NCBI GenBank assembly: GCA_947626675.1
Contig: CANQTC010000001.1
Location: 62,001 to 126,000 of the forward strand
Reading direction: 5' to 3'
DNA length: 64,000 nt
Source of the DNA: an uncultured Coprococcus sp.
Lineage (GTDB): Bacteria > Bacillota > Clostridia > Lachnospirales > Lachnospiraceae
This document shows, in pieces, positions 10,362 to 19,847 of this stretch. A program made the translations under genes and the position numbers. Every line of letters starts with the position of its first letter. The first letter of the stretch is position 1. The notes under the pieces are model-generated. The model searched no databases. It worked only from the letters and a program-made list of their open reading frames with translations, and had not been told where the DNA came from.

Positions 10362-10982
10362 TTAAAATTGACGGAATAACCCAATGACTTTTCCAAGTAT
10401 CTGGCAATTTTCTACGATAATCGGTTCCATCGTGTCATTTTCCGGTTGAAGTCTTATATATCCTTTCTCTTTATAGAAAGTCTTAACTGTAGCTGAATCT
10501 TCCACTAATGCAACGACAATCTCGCCATTACCGGCGCTGTTACACTGGTCGACAATCAGCAAATCACCATCATAGATACCGACATTAATCATGCTTTCAC
10601 CTTTTACTTTAAGCATGAATGTCTGATTATTTGTATTACGCAGATATTCAGGTGGAACAGGAAAATAATCCTGTATATTCTGGGTGGCAAGGATAGGCTC
10701 GCCCGCAGCTACTGAACCAACAATCGGGATATTAATAACTTCTCGTCTGGATAATGCAAATTCATCATCTATAATCTCAATCGCTCTTGGTTTGGTTGGA
10801 TCACGCCGTATATACCCATTTTCTTCCAGAGTCGCAAGATGGGAGTGAACTGAAGAAGTAGACTTCAAATTCACAGCCTGACAAATCTCTCTGACTGAAG
10901 GCGGATACCCCTTTGCGAGAAGCTGCTCTTTTATGTATTCAAGTATCTGTGTCTGTTTTGCTGTAATCTTACCGTTACTCAT
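10362..10982 (-). CDS. lexA: LexA SOS repressor
   Basis: 206 residues: a winged-helix DNA-binding domain (YPPSVREICQAVNLKSTSSVHSHL) followed by an S24 autoprotease domain. The self-cleavage site is Ala93-Gly94 (VAAGEP), the nucleophile Ser130 (KGESM) and the general base Lys167 (SATVKTF). RecA-stimulated cleavage would release SOS genes. AGGAGG lies ahead of the ATG at 10982. Its own promoter carries two LexA-like boxes, and a second SOS promoter with the same box is found in front of the LysM gene at 23332. Confidence 0.96.
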   Translation of the reverse strand: MSNGKITAKQTQILEYIKEQLLAKGYPPSVREICQAVNLKSTSSVHSHLATLEENGYIRRDPTKPRAIEIIDDEFALSRREVINIPIVGSVAAGEPILATQNIQDYFPVPPEYLRNTNNQTFMLKVKGESMINVGIYDGDLLIVDQCNSAGNGEIVVALVEDSATVKTFYKEKGYIRLQPENDTMEPIIVENCQILGKVIGLFRQF

Positions 10983-11073
10983 ATATACCTCCTAAACATA
11001 GTATAAACAGTATTTCAAAATAATGTTTACACCAATAAATTTCTATTTTGAATAGAAAAAATAAGTTATTTAT

Positions 11074-11112
11074 ATTCTAGCACATACGTTCTGTAATTGC
11101 AAACAAATGTTC
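11074..11112 (-). promoter_or_regulatory. lexA promoter with two LexA boxes
   Basis: On the minus strand TTGCAA (11102-11097) and TAGAAT (11079-11074) are separated by 17 bases. GAACGTATGTGC (11091-11080) fills the spacer and GAACATTTGTTT (11112-11101) overlaps the -35 box; each differs at one position from GAAC-N4-GTTC. This is the layout expected for autorepression. Confidence 0.75.
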
Positions 11113-11120
11113 TTGGAAAT

Positions 11121-11148
11121 TTGTTCAAATTGTGTTATATTGTATAAT
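11121..11148 (+). promoter_or_regulatory. Promoter of the large secreted protein gene
   Basis: TTGTTC (11121-11126) and TATAAT (11143-11148) are separated by 16 bases. The -35 end overlaps a weaker LexA-like sequence (GGAAATTTGTTC at 11115-11126, two mismatches), so this gene might also respond to SOS, but that is uncertain. Confidence 0.55.
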
Positions 11149-11230
11149 ATGAACATTTAGTAAATGAAAGCGAAGCGTGGAATAAGCTTAGTGAAAACTT
11201 ACATCTGTGACCTTAGGAAGGAGAGCGATA

Positions 11231-13609
11231 ATGAATAAACATATGTATATAAGAATAATTGCAATTTTAATATCAATTGTAATTTTATTTTCAAATCGAA
11301 CAAATGAGATATTTTCCGGTACATACACTACAGTAATGGCAGATGAGGCAAAAGATACGCCTGTTGTTATAATAAATTATGGTGACGGAAGCTCCAGAAA
11401 ATATATGAACGTAGATAATGATATGCTTGACAATTTTAAAACTGAGCTTACGAGCATTATGGATACACCGCAAAAGTTCATTAAAACGACGAAAGCCGAT
11501 ATGATATACAAATTACAAGTTTCTTTAGATGGACAAACTTACAGTATTACTAAATATGATACTATTCATGAGTGCTATATGGAATTAAACGGAATCTATT
11601 ACGAAGCAGATGATAAACTGGATGAATTGATATCAGCGCTTGTCAATAGCGATGCAGCGGTATATATGGAGCCTGATGAATATCTCCGTACATATACATA
11701 CCAATGTGATGAACCCACTACAAATGACGAATATATAATAGCGGCAGAAAGAATAACAGGTCAATGGCTTGATTATCTGCAGTCGGTTGATGGAGAATTT
11801 GCCATAGGCTCATATTCCTTTAATGGCGAAAGTGAATTTGTCGCGGATGGCTATGTAGATGACAAACGGGAATGGGTGGTTGATGTTCGATTTGATGTGA
11901 ATGGAATTGATGATAACAGTGTATTTCATGATGATACCGGCTACAATCAATTTTATCATTATTATTTCGGACCATGCGTTATATTACGCCTTCGATGGGA
12001 GAATGGGATATGTGCTGTTGTTGACTACGAGGGTTCATATGTAGGAGCAATATATGACGGCCGCCTAACAGACGGCTTATATGGTATAATGGATTATAAC
12101 AGCATGTCATATCCAACCTTTTATGAATTTATGAACGACTATGAGCATATCAATCAGTTGCTGACAAATGGTATAACGGACAATTATGCAGGAGAGACGC
12201 TCTCCCATAATGTTATGATGCTTTCAGACGGAAGTATCTATTATGCAGATATTATTGCGGAGCAGTCGTCTGAAGGAATTTTATATGATAATGACGGTTT
12301 CTGTCATGCTCAAATGTCAAGGCGTTTCTATGATGCATCCGGTAGTCCGACTTACAGTTCTCCTGTCAGTTATAGTGATGCAAAACAGGCGGCAAATAAC
12401 CTTAAATTGAAAAAAGACTTTAAGCTTCTGTTTGACGATTACAACAATGACGGAAATCCTGATTATACAATAAAGATTGACGAGGACGAAAACGGCTCTA
12501 CTTATTATATAGAAAATATGGCAAATGACGGAACACCTCGTGCAGACCCATATAATATGGAAGTCTATATGGCAGGGGCATATGATGATAGTATTCTTCT
12601 TCAACGAAATGAAGACGGCTATGTTGTATGGAATATGGATAGTGCAGAAGGTGGTATGCGGTCAAATATAGAACTTGATAATTATAGAATGTATTCCCAA
12701 AGATATTATGAGCCGGAACCATTGAATATATATGAACCTGATACCAAACACATCGTGTGTTATTTTTGGAACAATACGTCAGAAGTGGTATCGTGGTCAG
12801 ATACTTACAATATAGAACGGTTTGCAAATGGAAAATGGGAGCTTGCGGCAGAGCATCTGACATGTGAGCGCGGACAGGCAGAAGCATATCGTTATGGCAG
12901 CATAAGCTTTGACGTATCCTCCATTCAGGATACTGTCTGTTATGAATATCGAATCGTCCTTGATATTTCTTCAAATGACAGCACCCAAACTGTTTATGGC
13001 GGCTTTTTTATGGGCAATCCGAACGAAAAGGCAGACAGTTCAAATGAAACATCTGTCATTGATGGACAGTGGTATTATTTTGCAGATAATCCTGTCGTAT
13101 CAAAAGATAATTCGGGAAATTATACAATTACATTAAAGAATGAAATTGCTTCCAAAGAGACTGCGGAGTCTGTAAGCACCAATATAAGTTTTGCAGTCTG
13201 GCGTGATAATTCGTGGAAAGAAACCAATTATCATATCAGCGTTGCGGATACGAGTCAATATAATGTTGATATCCCATACGGAGAAAGCCTTACTTTAAAA
13301 CTTGCGAAGGATGATTATGAAGAAATAAATATGAAACCTGATTTGAATTTCATTATGGCATACCTGTTGGTACATACACCTATGATACAAGCAGAGCATA
13401 TCGTAGAAAGATTACAATATACAATGGGAAATTTTGCGGCTGATTTTTTGGATATTGATGTACAAACTTTTTCACAATATATCTTCTGGATGACATTGTA
13501 TGATAATGAGCATACTGAGGATGCCGAAGAATTAAAATCCGGGGAGCAGTGCAGGATGGAAATAGGAATTGGGGAGTGGAAAGAGTATGTGTATTGGGAG
13601 GTGGAGTAA
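11231..13609 (+). CDS. Large secreted protein of unknown function
   Basis: 792 residues from the ATG at 11231 (GGAGAG just upstream); the GTG at 11207 precedes the ribosome binding site. A hydrophobic N-terminal segment (IRIIAILISIVILFSN) looks like a signal peptide or anchor. The rest is rich in Asp, Tyr and Asn, has an early IINYGDGSSRKYMN stretch, an acidic DDYNNDGNPDYTIKIDEDENG stretch suggestive of calcium-binding loops or an FG-GAP/VCBS-like repeat, and no catalytic motif I recognise. It stands alone between lexA and the CRISPR locus. No function can be assigned. Confidence 0.8.
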   Translation: MNKHMYIRIIAILISIVILFSNRTNEIFSGTYTTVMADEAKDTPVVIINYGDGSSRKYMNVDNDMLDNFKTELTSIMDTPQKFIKTTKADMIYKLQVSLDGQTYSITKYDTIHECYMELNGIYYEADDKLDELISALVNSDAAVYMEPDEYLRTYTYQCDEPTTNDEYIIAAERITGQWLDYLQSVDGEFAIGSYSFNGESEFVADGYVDDKREWVVDVRFDVNGIDDNSVFHDDTGYNQFYHYYFGPCVILRLRWENGICAVVDYEGSYVGAIYDGRLTDGLYGIMDYNSMSYPTFYEFMNDYEHINQLLTNGITDNYAGETLSHNVMMLSDGSIYYADIIAEQSSEGILYDNDGFCHAQMSRRFYDASGSPTYSSPVSYSDAKQAANNLKLKKDFKLLFDDYNNDGNPDYTIKIDEDENGSTYYIENMANDGTPRADPYNMEVYMAGAYDDSILLQRNEDGYVVWNMDSAEGGMRSNIELDNYRMYSQRYYEPEPLNIYEPDTKHIVCYFWNNTSEVVSWSDTYNIERFANGKWELAAEHLTCERGQAEAYRYGSISFDVSSIQDTVCYEYRIVLDISSNDSTQTVYGGFFMGNPNEKADSSNETSVIDGQWYYFADNPVVSKDNSGNYTITLKNEIASKETAESVSTNISFAVWRDNSWKETNYHISVADTSQYNVDIPYGESLTLKLAKDDYEEINMKPDLNFIMAYLLVHTPMIQAEHIVERLQYTMGNFAADFLDIDVQTFSQYIFWMTLYDNEHTEDAEELKSGEQCRMEIGIGEWKEYVYWEVE

Positions 13610-13725
13610 ATCCCAAAATATATCAAAATTGCCAAAATTATATTGATTTTTTGTAAATGTATGATAATATATAAGTGTGTATTTGGTTATTATATAACAA
13701 AAGGCAATTTTCTTTTTAAAAAATA

Positions 13726-13753
13726 TTGACATATATTACAAAAAGTATATAAT
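13726..13753 (+). promoter_or_regulatory. tracrRNA promoter
   Basis: TTGACA (13726-13731) and TATAAT (13748-13753) separated by 16 bases, both consensus. Predicted start near 13760, just ahead of the anti-repeat. Confidence 0.85.
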
Positions 13754-13759
13754 TAAAAG

Positions 13760-13878
13760 CAGTTTAGTACCATACTAAATTTACATCATAAGTTCAAATA
13801 AAAATTTATTGAAATCGTCATCTTAGATGACCTACAGTGTGTAGAACAAAAACCTGCTTTTCTTAGCAGGTTTTTGTT
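13760..13878 (+). ncRNA. tracrRNA of the type II-A CRISPR system
   Basis: Bases 13761-13799 are an anti-repeat: AGTACCATAC and ATTTACATCAT are exact complements of the CRISPR repeat, with a short central mismatch and a bulge near the 3' side, as needed for RNase III processing. Then come hairpins GTCATC/GATGAC (13817-13831) and CTAC/GTAG (13832-13844), and a terminator pairing AAAAACCTGCT with AGCAGGTTTTT (13848-13875). It is transcribed in the same direction as cas9, whose ribosome binding site begins about ten bases later. The RNA guides crRNA maturation and Cas9 loading. Confidence 0.92.
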
Positions 13879-13900
13879 ATTTTACAGGGAGGAATTACAT

Positions 13901-16900
13901 ATGGAAAAAGAATATTTTTTAGGTCTGGATATGGGAACCGGTTCGTTGGGATGGGCAGTAACAAATACAAGCTATGAAGTGATAAGAAAACATGGAAAAG
14001 CACTTTGGGGTGTAAGATTATTTGAAAGTGCTAATACTGCTGAAGAAAGGCGAACATTCAGGACCAATAGAAGAAGATTAAAAAGAAGAAACTGGAGAAT
14101 ATCAATACTGCAAAGCCTGCTGGAAGATGAAATAAATAAAATTGATAATGGATTTTTGCTGAGGCTAAAAGAAAGCAGATACGTTCCTGATGATAAGAGA
14201 GATATAAACGGTAATTGTCCTGTATTGCCATATTCATTATTTGTTGATAAGGATTATTCTGACAAGGAATATCATAAAGAATTTCCAACAATATACCATT
14301 TGAGAAATTATCTAATGAAAACGAACGATATACCGGATATTCGTTTGGTATATTTAGCGCTTTCACATATTATGAAACATAGGGGACATTTTCTCTTTTC
14401 AGGTAATATTGAAAAAATCAAAAAATTTGACAATACATTTATGCAATTAATCAATACAATGAAAGCTGAAGAATTGGACTTTAACATTAATGTTGATGAC
14501 GAAGCGTTATATAAAATAGAAAACATACTAAAAGATAAAAACACCACCAAATCCTCCAAGAAGTCCGATTTGATAAAAATACTTGGTGCACAAACAATCT
14601 GTGAGAAAGAAGTACTCAATATGGTTGTAGGAGGAAAGGTAAAACTTAGTAAGATATTTGGAAATTCTGAATTTGATTCATTAGAAAAAGCAGATATCTG
14701 TTTTTCTGATGCAAATTATGATGAATATGCAATAAGTGTCCAATCCGACTTAGGAGAATTATATGCTATTATTGCTCAGGCAAAAGCAGTATACGATTGG
14801 GCTATATTAGTAGATATATTAGGTGATTATAATTCAATATCTGAAGCGAAAATTGCATTGTACGAAAAACATAAAAAAGATTTACGGTATTTAAAAAACT
14901 TAATACGAAATAATTGTGAGAAAGAAGTTTATAACAAGGTTTTTGTAACAACAAAAGAGAAACTTAACAATTACAGTGCTTATATCGGCATGACAAAATA
15001 TAATGGCAAAAAACAAGCTCAAGCAGACAAAATGTGCTCTCAAAAAGATTTTTATGATTTCTTAAAGAAAGATGTTTTAGCCATAATGAATGAGGATGAC
15101 ACAGAATATTTAAGAGAAGAAATAGAAAAAGAGACTTTTTTGCCAAGACAGGTTACAAAGGATAATAGTGTACTTCCATATCAGGTAAACTTATATGAAC
15201 TCGAAATGATTCTGAACAATCTTGAGGACAAGTTACCTGTTTTAAAGGAAAATAAAGATAAAATTATAAAGACCTTTACATTTAGAATTCCGTATTATGT
15301 AGGACCGTTAAATGGAATAACAAGAAAAGATAATAAAACAAACTGGGCTGTCAGACGTCCAAATAAGAATAACGAAAAAATACTACCGTGGAATTTTGAA
15401 GATATCATTGATATTCAGGCAAGTGCTGAACAGTTTATAAGACGCATGACAAATAAATGTACATATCTGATAAACGAGGATGTACTTCCCAAAAATTCTC
15501 TATTATATAGTAAATTTATGGTTTTAAATGAGTTAAATAATGTGCGGATAAATGGCGAGTTACTTGAGATTGAATTGAAACAAAATATATATAACAATGT
15601 ATTTAAGCGATACAGAAAAGTTACACAGAAAAAACTAAAAGATTATTTGGTAAGAGAAGGTGTTACAGATAGAAATGTTGATATAACAGGCGTTGATGGT
15701 GATTTTAAAGGTTCTCTTACTGCATATCACGATTTTAAGGAGAAGCTTACAGGCGTTAATCTTACTGATAAACAAAAAGAAGAAATCGTACTTAATATTA
15801 CATTATTTGGAGAGGACAAAAAACTTTTAAGTAACAGGCTACATATTTTATATCCGGAGTTTACAGAAAAACAAATAAAATCAATATGCTCTCTTTCGTA
15901 CAACGGCTGGGGAAGACTTTCAGATAAATTTTTAGAAGGAATTACTGCTCCGGCACCGGAAACCGGGGATGTATGGACAATAATACAAGCATTATGGGAG
16001 TCTCAGGATAACCTGATGCAGATATTAAGTGACAAATATTTGTTTTACGCTGCTATTGACGAAGAAAACGGAAAAAACGAAATTTCTGAAATAACATACG
16101 AATTAGTAGATAACCTGTATGTATCGCCTGCGGTAAAACGACAGATATGGCAGACGCTTCAAACAACAAAAGAAATTTGTAAGATTATGGGAAATCCTCC
16201 TGCAAAGATATTTGTTGAAATGGCAAGAGAAAAACAGGACAGCATACGCACAGTATCCAGGAAAAGACAATTAATTGATTTATATAAAAAATGCAGGGGG
16301 GAAGAACAGGAATGGATTTCTGAACTGGTTACAAAATTAAATAATACAGAAGAAAATACTTTAAGAGGAGATAAGTTATATTTATATTATACACAAAAGG
16401 GAAGATGTATGTATTCGGGAGAACGCATTAAACTTGAAGATTTATGGGATAATCACAAATATGATATAGACCATATATACCCACAATCAAAGATAATGGA
16501 TGACAGTCTTGATAATAGGGTTTTAGTTAAGCGAGAAATAAATGCCGATAAAACAGATGTATATCCACTAAACAGTGATATACGAAATAAAATGCATTCT
16601 TTTTGGAAATCGCTTTTAGATGGAGGCTTTATTTCTAAGGAAAAATATAAGAGATTAACAAGGGCATCAGAATTTGAACCGGAAGAGCTGGCTGGTTTCA
16701 TTCAAAGACAACTTGTTGAAACAAGGCAAAGTACAAAAGCAGTCGCTTCTGTATTGAAACAAATATTCACTGATACCGAGGTGATATATGTTAAAGCTAA
16801 GATTGCTTCAAAGTTCAGACAGGACTTTGACATAATAAAAGTACGCGAAATGAATGACCTGCATCACGCAAAGGATGCCTACCTTAATATAGTAGTGGGG

Positions 16901-17941
16901 AATGCATATAATACAAAATTTACCCAAAATGCCATGTGGTATATAAAAGAACATCCGGGAAGAAGTTATAATCTTCAAAAATTATTTATGTTTGATATTG
17001 GAAAAGGAGATAAGATTGCATGGAAAGCAGGTAATGCTGGAACAATTGTTACCGTAAAAAATACAATGAATAAAAATAATATTCTTGTTACAAGGCGAAG
17101 TTATGAAAAAAAAGGTGGTTTGTTTGACCAAATGCCAATGAAAAAAGGAAAAGGACAGGTTCCGTTTAAGGGCAATGATGAAAGGCTGCAAAATATAGAT
17201 AATTATGGTGGATATAATAAGGCGACAGGAGCATATTTTATGTTGGTATCTTCTATCGACAAAAAGGGAAACAGAATAAAAACCATAGAATATATACCAT
17301 TATATTTATCAAATGATTTCGAGAAACATCCGGAAAAGGCTTTAGCATATCTTTCATCAGATGAACGTGGATTAAGAGAACCTGAAATTTTAATTTCAAA
17401 GATTAAAATTGATACCTTGTTTAAGGTGGATGGTTTTTATATGTGGTTGTCCGGCAGAATGAATGAGGGAAAAACATTAATATTCAAATCTGCAAATCAA
17501 TTTTTATTAGATAATAATATGCAAAAGGTATTAAAAAAAGTTATAAATTATAACAATAGAAAAAAAGACAATAACTCTGCTATAATATCAAAAAATGATA
17601 ACATTAAAGATGAAGTGTTAATTAATTTATATGATATATTTGTTGATAAATTAGAAAACACATTATATAAGAAAAAGCTATCTTCACAACTTAAGACTTT
17701 GATTAGTAAGAGAGCAAAATTTGTAGAACTATCTTTGGAGGATAAATGTATAATATTATATGAAGTATTACATATGTTCCAATGCAATAGCATAAAGTCT
17801 AATCTAAAATTATTAGGTGGATCAAGCCAAGCTGGAACAATAACGTTAGGTATTAACATAACTAATATAGAGAATATTTCAATTATCAATCAATCTATTA
17901 CAGGCGTGTTTGAAAAGGAAATCAATTTAGGAGATTTATGA
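13901..17941 (+). CDS. cas9: CRISPR-associated endonuclease Cas9 (type II-A)
   Basis: 1346 residues from the ATG at 13901 (GGGAGGA upstream); an earlier in-frame ATG overlaps the tracrRNA terminator. RuvC-I has Asp10 in GLDMGTGSLGW, followed by the Arg-rich bridge helix (RTFRTNRRRLKRRNWR); RuvC-II has Glu773 (FVEMAREKQ); the HNH domain has DIDHIYPQS with His858; RuvC-III has HHAKDAY with His989 and Asp992. All catalytic residues are present, so the enzyme should be active. Size and sequence style resemble Cas9 of other Lachnospiraceae. cas1 overlaps its stop codon by four bases. No separate cas9 promoter is visible downstream of the tracrRNA promoter. Confidence 0.98.
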   Translation: MEKEYFLGLDMGTGSLGWAVTNTSYEVIRKHGKALWGVRLFESANTAEERRTFRTNRRRLKRRNWRISILQSLLEDEINKIDNGFLLRLKESRYVPDDKRDINGNCPVLPYSLFVDKDYSDKEYHKEFPTIYHLRNYLMKTNDIPDIRLVYLALSHIMKHRGHFLFSGNIEKIKKFDNTFMQLINTMKAEELDFNINVDDEALYKIENILKDKNTTKSSKKSDLIKILGAQTICEKEVLNMVVGGKVKLSKIFGNSEFDSLEKADICFSDANYDEYAISVQSDLGELYAIIAQAKAVYDWAILVDILGDYNSISEAKIALYEKHKKDLRYLKNLIRNNCEKEVYNKVFVTTKEKLNNYSAYIGMTKYNGKKQAQADKMCSQKDFYDFLKKDVLAIMNEDDTEYLREEIEKETFLPRQVTKDNSVLPYQVNLYELEMILNNLEDKLPVLKENKDKIIKTFTFRIPYYVGPLNGITRKDNKTNWAVRRPNKNNEKILPWNFEDIIDIQASAEQFIRRMTNKCTYLINEDVLPKNSLLYSKFMVLNELNNVRINGELLEIELKQNIYNNVFKRYRKVTQKKLKDYLVREGVTDRNVDITGVDGDFKGSLTAYHDFKEKLTGVNLTDKQKEEIVLNITLFGEDKKLLSNRLHILYPEFTEKQIKSICSLSYNGWGRLSDKFLEGITAPAPETGDVWTIIQALWESQDNLMQILSDKYLFYAAIDEENGKNEISEITYELVDNLYVSPAVKRQIWQTLQTTKEICKIMGNPPAKIFVEMAREKQDSIRTVSRKRQLIDLYKKCRGEEQEWISELVTKLNNTEENTLRGDKLYLYYTQKGRCMYSGERIKLEDLWDNHKYDIDHIYPQSKIMDDSLDNRVLVKREINADKTDVYPLNSDIRNKMHSFWKSLLDGGFISKEKYKRLTRASEFEPEELAGFIQRQLVETRQSTKAVASVLKQIFTDTEVIYVKAKIASKFRQDFDIIKVREMNDLHHAKDAYLNIVVGNAYNTKFTQNAMWYIKEHPGRSYNLQKLFMFDIGKGDKIAWKAGNAGTIVTVKNTMNKNNILVTRRSYEKKGGLFDQMPMKKGKGQVPFKGNDERLQNIDNYGGYNKATGAYFMLVSSIDKKGNRIKTIEYIPLYLSNDFEKHPEKALAYLSSDERGLREPEILISKIKIDTLFKVDGFYMWLSGRMNEGKTLIFKSANQFLLDNNMQKVLKKVINYNNRKKDNNSAIISKNDNIKDEVLINLYDIFVDKLENTLYKKKLSSQLKTLISKRAKFVELSLEDKCIILYEVLHMFQCNSIKSNLKLLGGSSQAGTITLGINITNIENISIINQSITGVFEKEINLGDL

Positions 17942-18813
17942 GCTGGAGAATAATAGTGATATCACATAGGGCTAAGCTTGATTATCAATTAGGCTTTATG
18001 GTGGTAAGGGAAGAAGAAACTACAACAAAGATACATATAGGTGAGATATCAACAGTCTTAGTTGAGTCAACTTCCGTATCAATTACCACCAGCCTTATGG
18101 CTGAATTAATGAAGAAAAAGATAAAAGTTATTTTTTGTGATGAAAAGAGAAATCCCTCTTCCGAACTTGTAGGTTATTATGAAAGCCATGATACCAGTAA
18201 TAAGGTGCGCAAACAAATTTCATGGAATGATAACATTAAGCAGGGAGTATGGACAGAAATTGTATCGGAGAAGATACGAAAACAACGGTTTTTATTAGAA
18301 TTATTAAGAAAGGAAGAAGCAATACTATTAGATACATATATAAAAGAAATAGAATGGAATGATGCAACAAATAGAGAAGGACATGCTGCAAAAGTATATT
18401 TTAATGCACTCTTTGGTCTTGATTTCACAAGAACGGCTGATAATAATATAAATGCTGCTTTAAATTATGGATATTCAATAATATTATCAGCATTTACAAG
18501 AGAAATCGTTGCTAATGGTTATATCACACAAATTGGTCTGTTTCATGATAATATGTTTAATCAGTTCAATTTAGCATCTGATTTAATGGAACCTTTTAGA
18601 ATACTTATAGATAAAAAGGTCATTAGTATGAATTTATCAGAATTTGGTCATGAAGAGAAAATGGAACTTGTAAATGTTTTAAACCAAGAAGTATTTATAG
18701 ATAATAAAGTGCAATATGTAAATAATGCTATCAAAATATATTGCAAAAGTGTATTTGATGCGTTGAATGATAATGATAGTTCGCTGATAAGGTTTTATAG
18801 TATTGAGTTATAG
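17938..18813 (+). CDS. cas1: CRISPR-associated integrase Cas1
   Basis: 291 residues beginning MSWRIIVISHRAKLDYQLGFM, the typical type II Cas1 start; an N-terminal beta-rich domain and a C-terminal helical catalytic domain (HAAKVYFNALFG; NAALNYGYSIIL; HDNMFNQFNLASDLMEPFR). With Cas2 it integrates new spacers at the leader end of the array. Its ATG overlaps the cas9 stop (ATGA), indicating coupled translation. Confidence 0.97.
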   Translation: MSWRIIVISHRAKLDYQLGFMVVREEETTTKIHIGEISTVLVESTSVSITTSLMAELMKKKIKVIFCDEKRNPSSELVGYYESHDTSNKVRKQISWNDNIKQGVWTEIVSEKIRKQRFLLELLRKEEAILLDTYIKEIEWNDATNREGHAAKVYFNALFGLDFTRTADNNINAALNYGYSIILSAFTREIVANGYITQIGLFHDNMFNQFNLASDLMEPFRILIDKKVISMNLSEFGHEEKMELVNVLNQEVFIDNKVQYVNNAIKIYCKSVFDALNDNDSSLIRFYSIEL

Positions 18814-18817
18814 GTTT

Positions 18818-19123
18818 ATGAGAATAATTGTATTTTTTGATTTACCGGTAGTTACAAGTTCGCAAAGACGTGAATATGTAAAATTCCGAAAATTTCTAAT
18901 AAAGAGTGGATTTATGATGCTGCAGGAGTCGGTATATTGTAAATTGGCACTGAATGGAACGGCGGCGAATGCTATAATTGATAATGTGCATAAAAGTAGC
19001 CCTCCCGAAGGGCTTGTTCAGTTACTTACTGTTACTGAAAAGCAATATTCCAAAATGGATTTAATAATTGGAGACATAAAGAATGATATATTAGACAGTG
19101 ATGAAAGGTTGGTCGTTTTATGA
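18818..19123 (+). CDS. cas2: CRISPR-associated protein Cas2
   Basis: 101 residues from the ATG at 18818: MRIIVFFDLPV is the classic Cas2 first strand, with FRKFLIKSGFMMLQESVYCKL following. Structural partner of Cas1 in spacer integration. The in-frame TTG at 18803 would lie inside cas1 and is unlikely. csn2 starts within its stop codon (ATGA at 19120). Confidence 0.97.
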   Translation: MRIIVFFDLPVVTSSQRREYVKFRKFLIKSGFMMLQESVYCKLALNGTAANAIIDNVHKSSPPEGLVQLLTVTEKQYSKMDLIIGDIKNDILDSDERLVVL

Positions 19124-19788
19124 AAATAGTTCATAAAGATATAAATATGCAAATTGAACTCAATTGTTTATATGGCACAGAATTAATTATTGAGTCTGAA
19201 AAACTATTTTGTAAGTATGTATGTGAGTTGGTAAATGGTGAAAATGGAACGGACAACGATTTTGTTATTTCTGATGATGATAAAATAATATCTATGAATA
19301 AAGATATGCAGGTAATACTTGAGCCGATATCATTAGATATAAATGATAAAAAATTTATTAGCAAACTCTATTCCCATTTATACAAAGTGGCATATAATGA
19401 AAATAATTTTTTAAATACCCAAAGTATTATATCACAAATTAAATCATATATTACCAAATTAGATTTTGAAGAGGATATAATGATAGATGTTGAAGATGAT
19501 TTAGATATAAATACACTATTTAAAGCAATAGGTGTTAAAATGTATACTTCTGGTGATAGTATGCTCGAAAATATTATTAATTACATTAAAATATCTAATC
19601 GGTTACTCGGAAAGAAAATTTTTACATTTGTAAATCTCCGGGCCTATCTGTCTAAAGAGGAATTTACTGATTTATTATATGAATTATCTTACTATCATAT
19701 ATATCTTTTTCTGATTGAAAATGTAGAAAGAGATTGTGTTCCTAATATGAAAAGATATATAATAGATAGAGATTATTGTGAAATATAG
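19120..19788 (+). CDS. csn2: CRISPR adaptation protein Csn2
   Basis: 222 residues, the usual size of short-form Csn2. It has the characteristic MKIVHKDINMQIEL start and the IENVERDCVPNMKRYIID C-terminal portion. Csn2 forms a DNA-end-binding ring that works with Cas9, Cas1 and Cas2 in spacer capture; its presence defines subtype II-A. The array begins 59 bases after its stop, so the leader is very short and partly overlaps csn2. Confidence 0.93.
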   Translation: MKIVHKDINMQIELNCLYGTELIIESEKLFCKYVCELVNGENGTDNDFVISDDDKIISMNKDMQVILEPISLDINDKKFISKLYSHLYKVAYNENNFLNTQSIISQIKSYITKLDFEEDIMIDVEDDLDINTLFKAIGVKMYTSGDSMLENIINYIKISNRLLGKKIFTFVNLRAYLSKEEFTDLLYELSYYHIYLFLIENVERDCVPNMKRYIIDRDYCEI

Positions 19789-19847
19789 CAAATTGGTTTG
19801 AGTACCTTGTATTATGCGTATGATGGCATATCATTTTTGAATTTGAG
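19789..19847 (+). promoter_or_regulatory. CRISPR leader
   Basis: The 59 bases between csn2 and the first repeat are the leader side of the array, as in other II-A loci and as shown by the decay of the opposite end. It ends ATTTGAG immediately before the first repeat. It contains GTTTGAGTACC (19796-19806), an exact inverted copy of the last 11 bases of the repeat. Confidence 0.7.
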
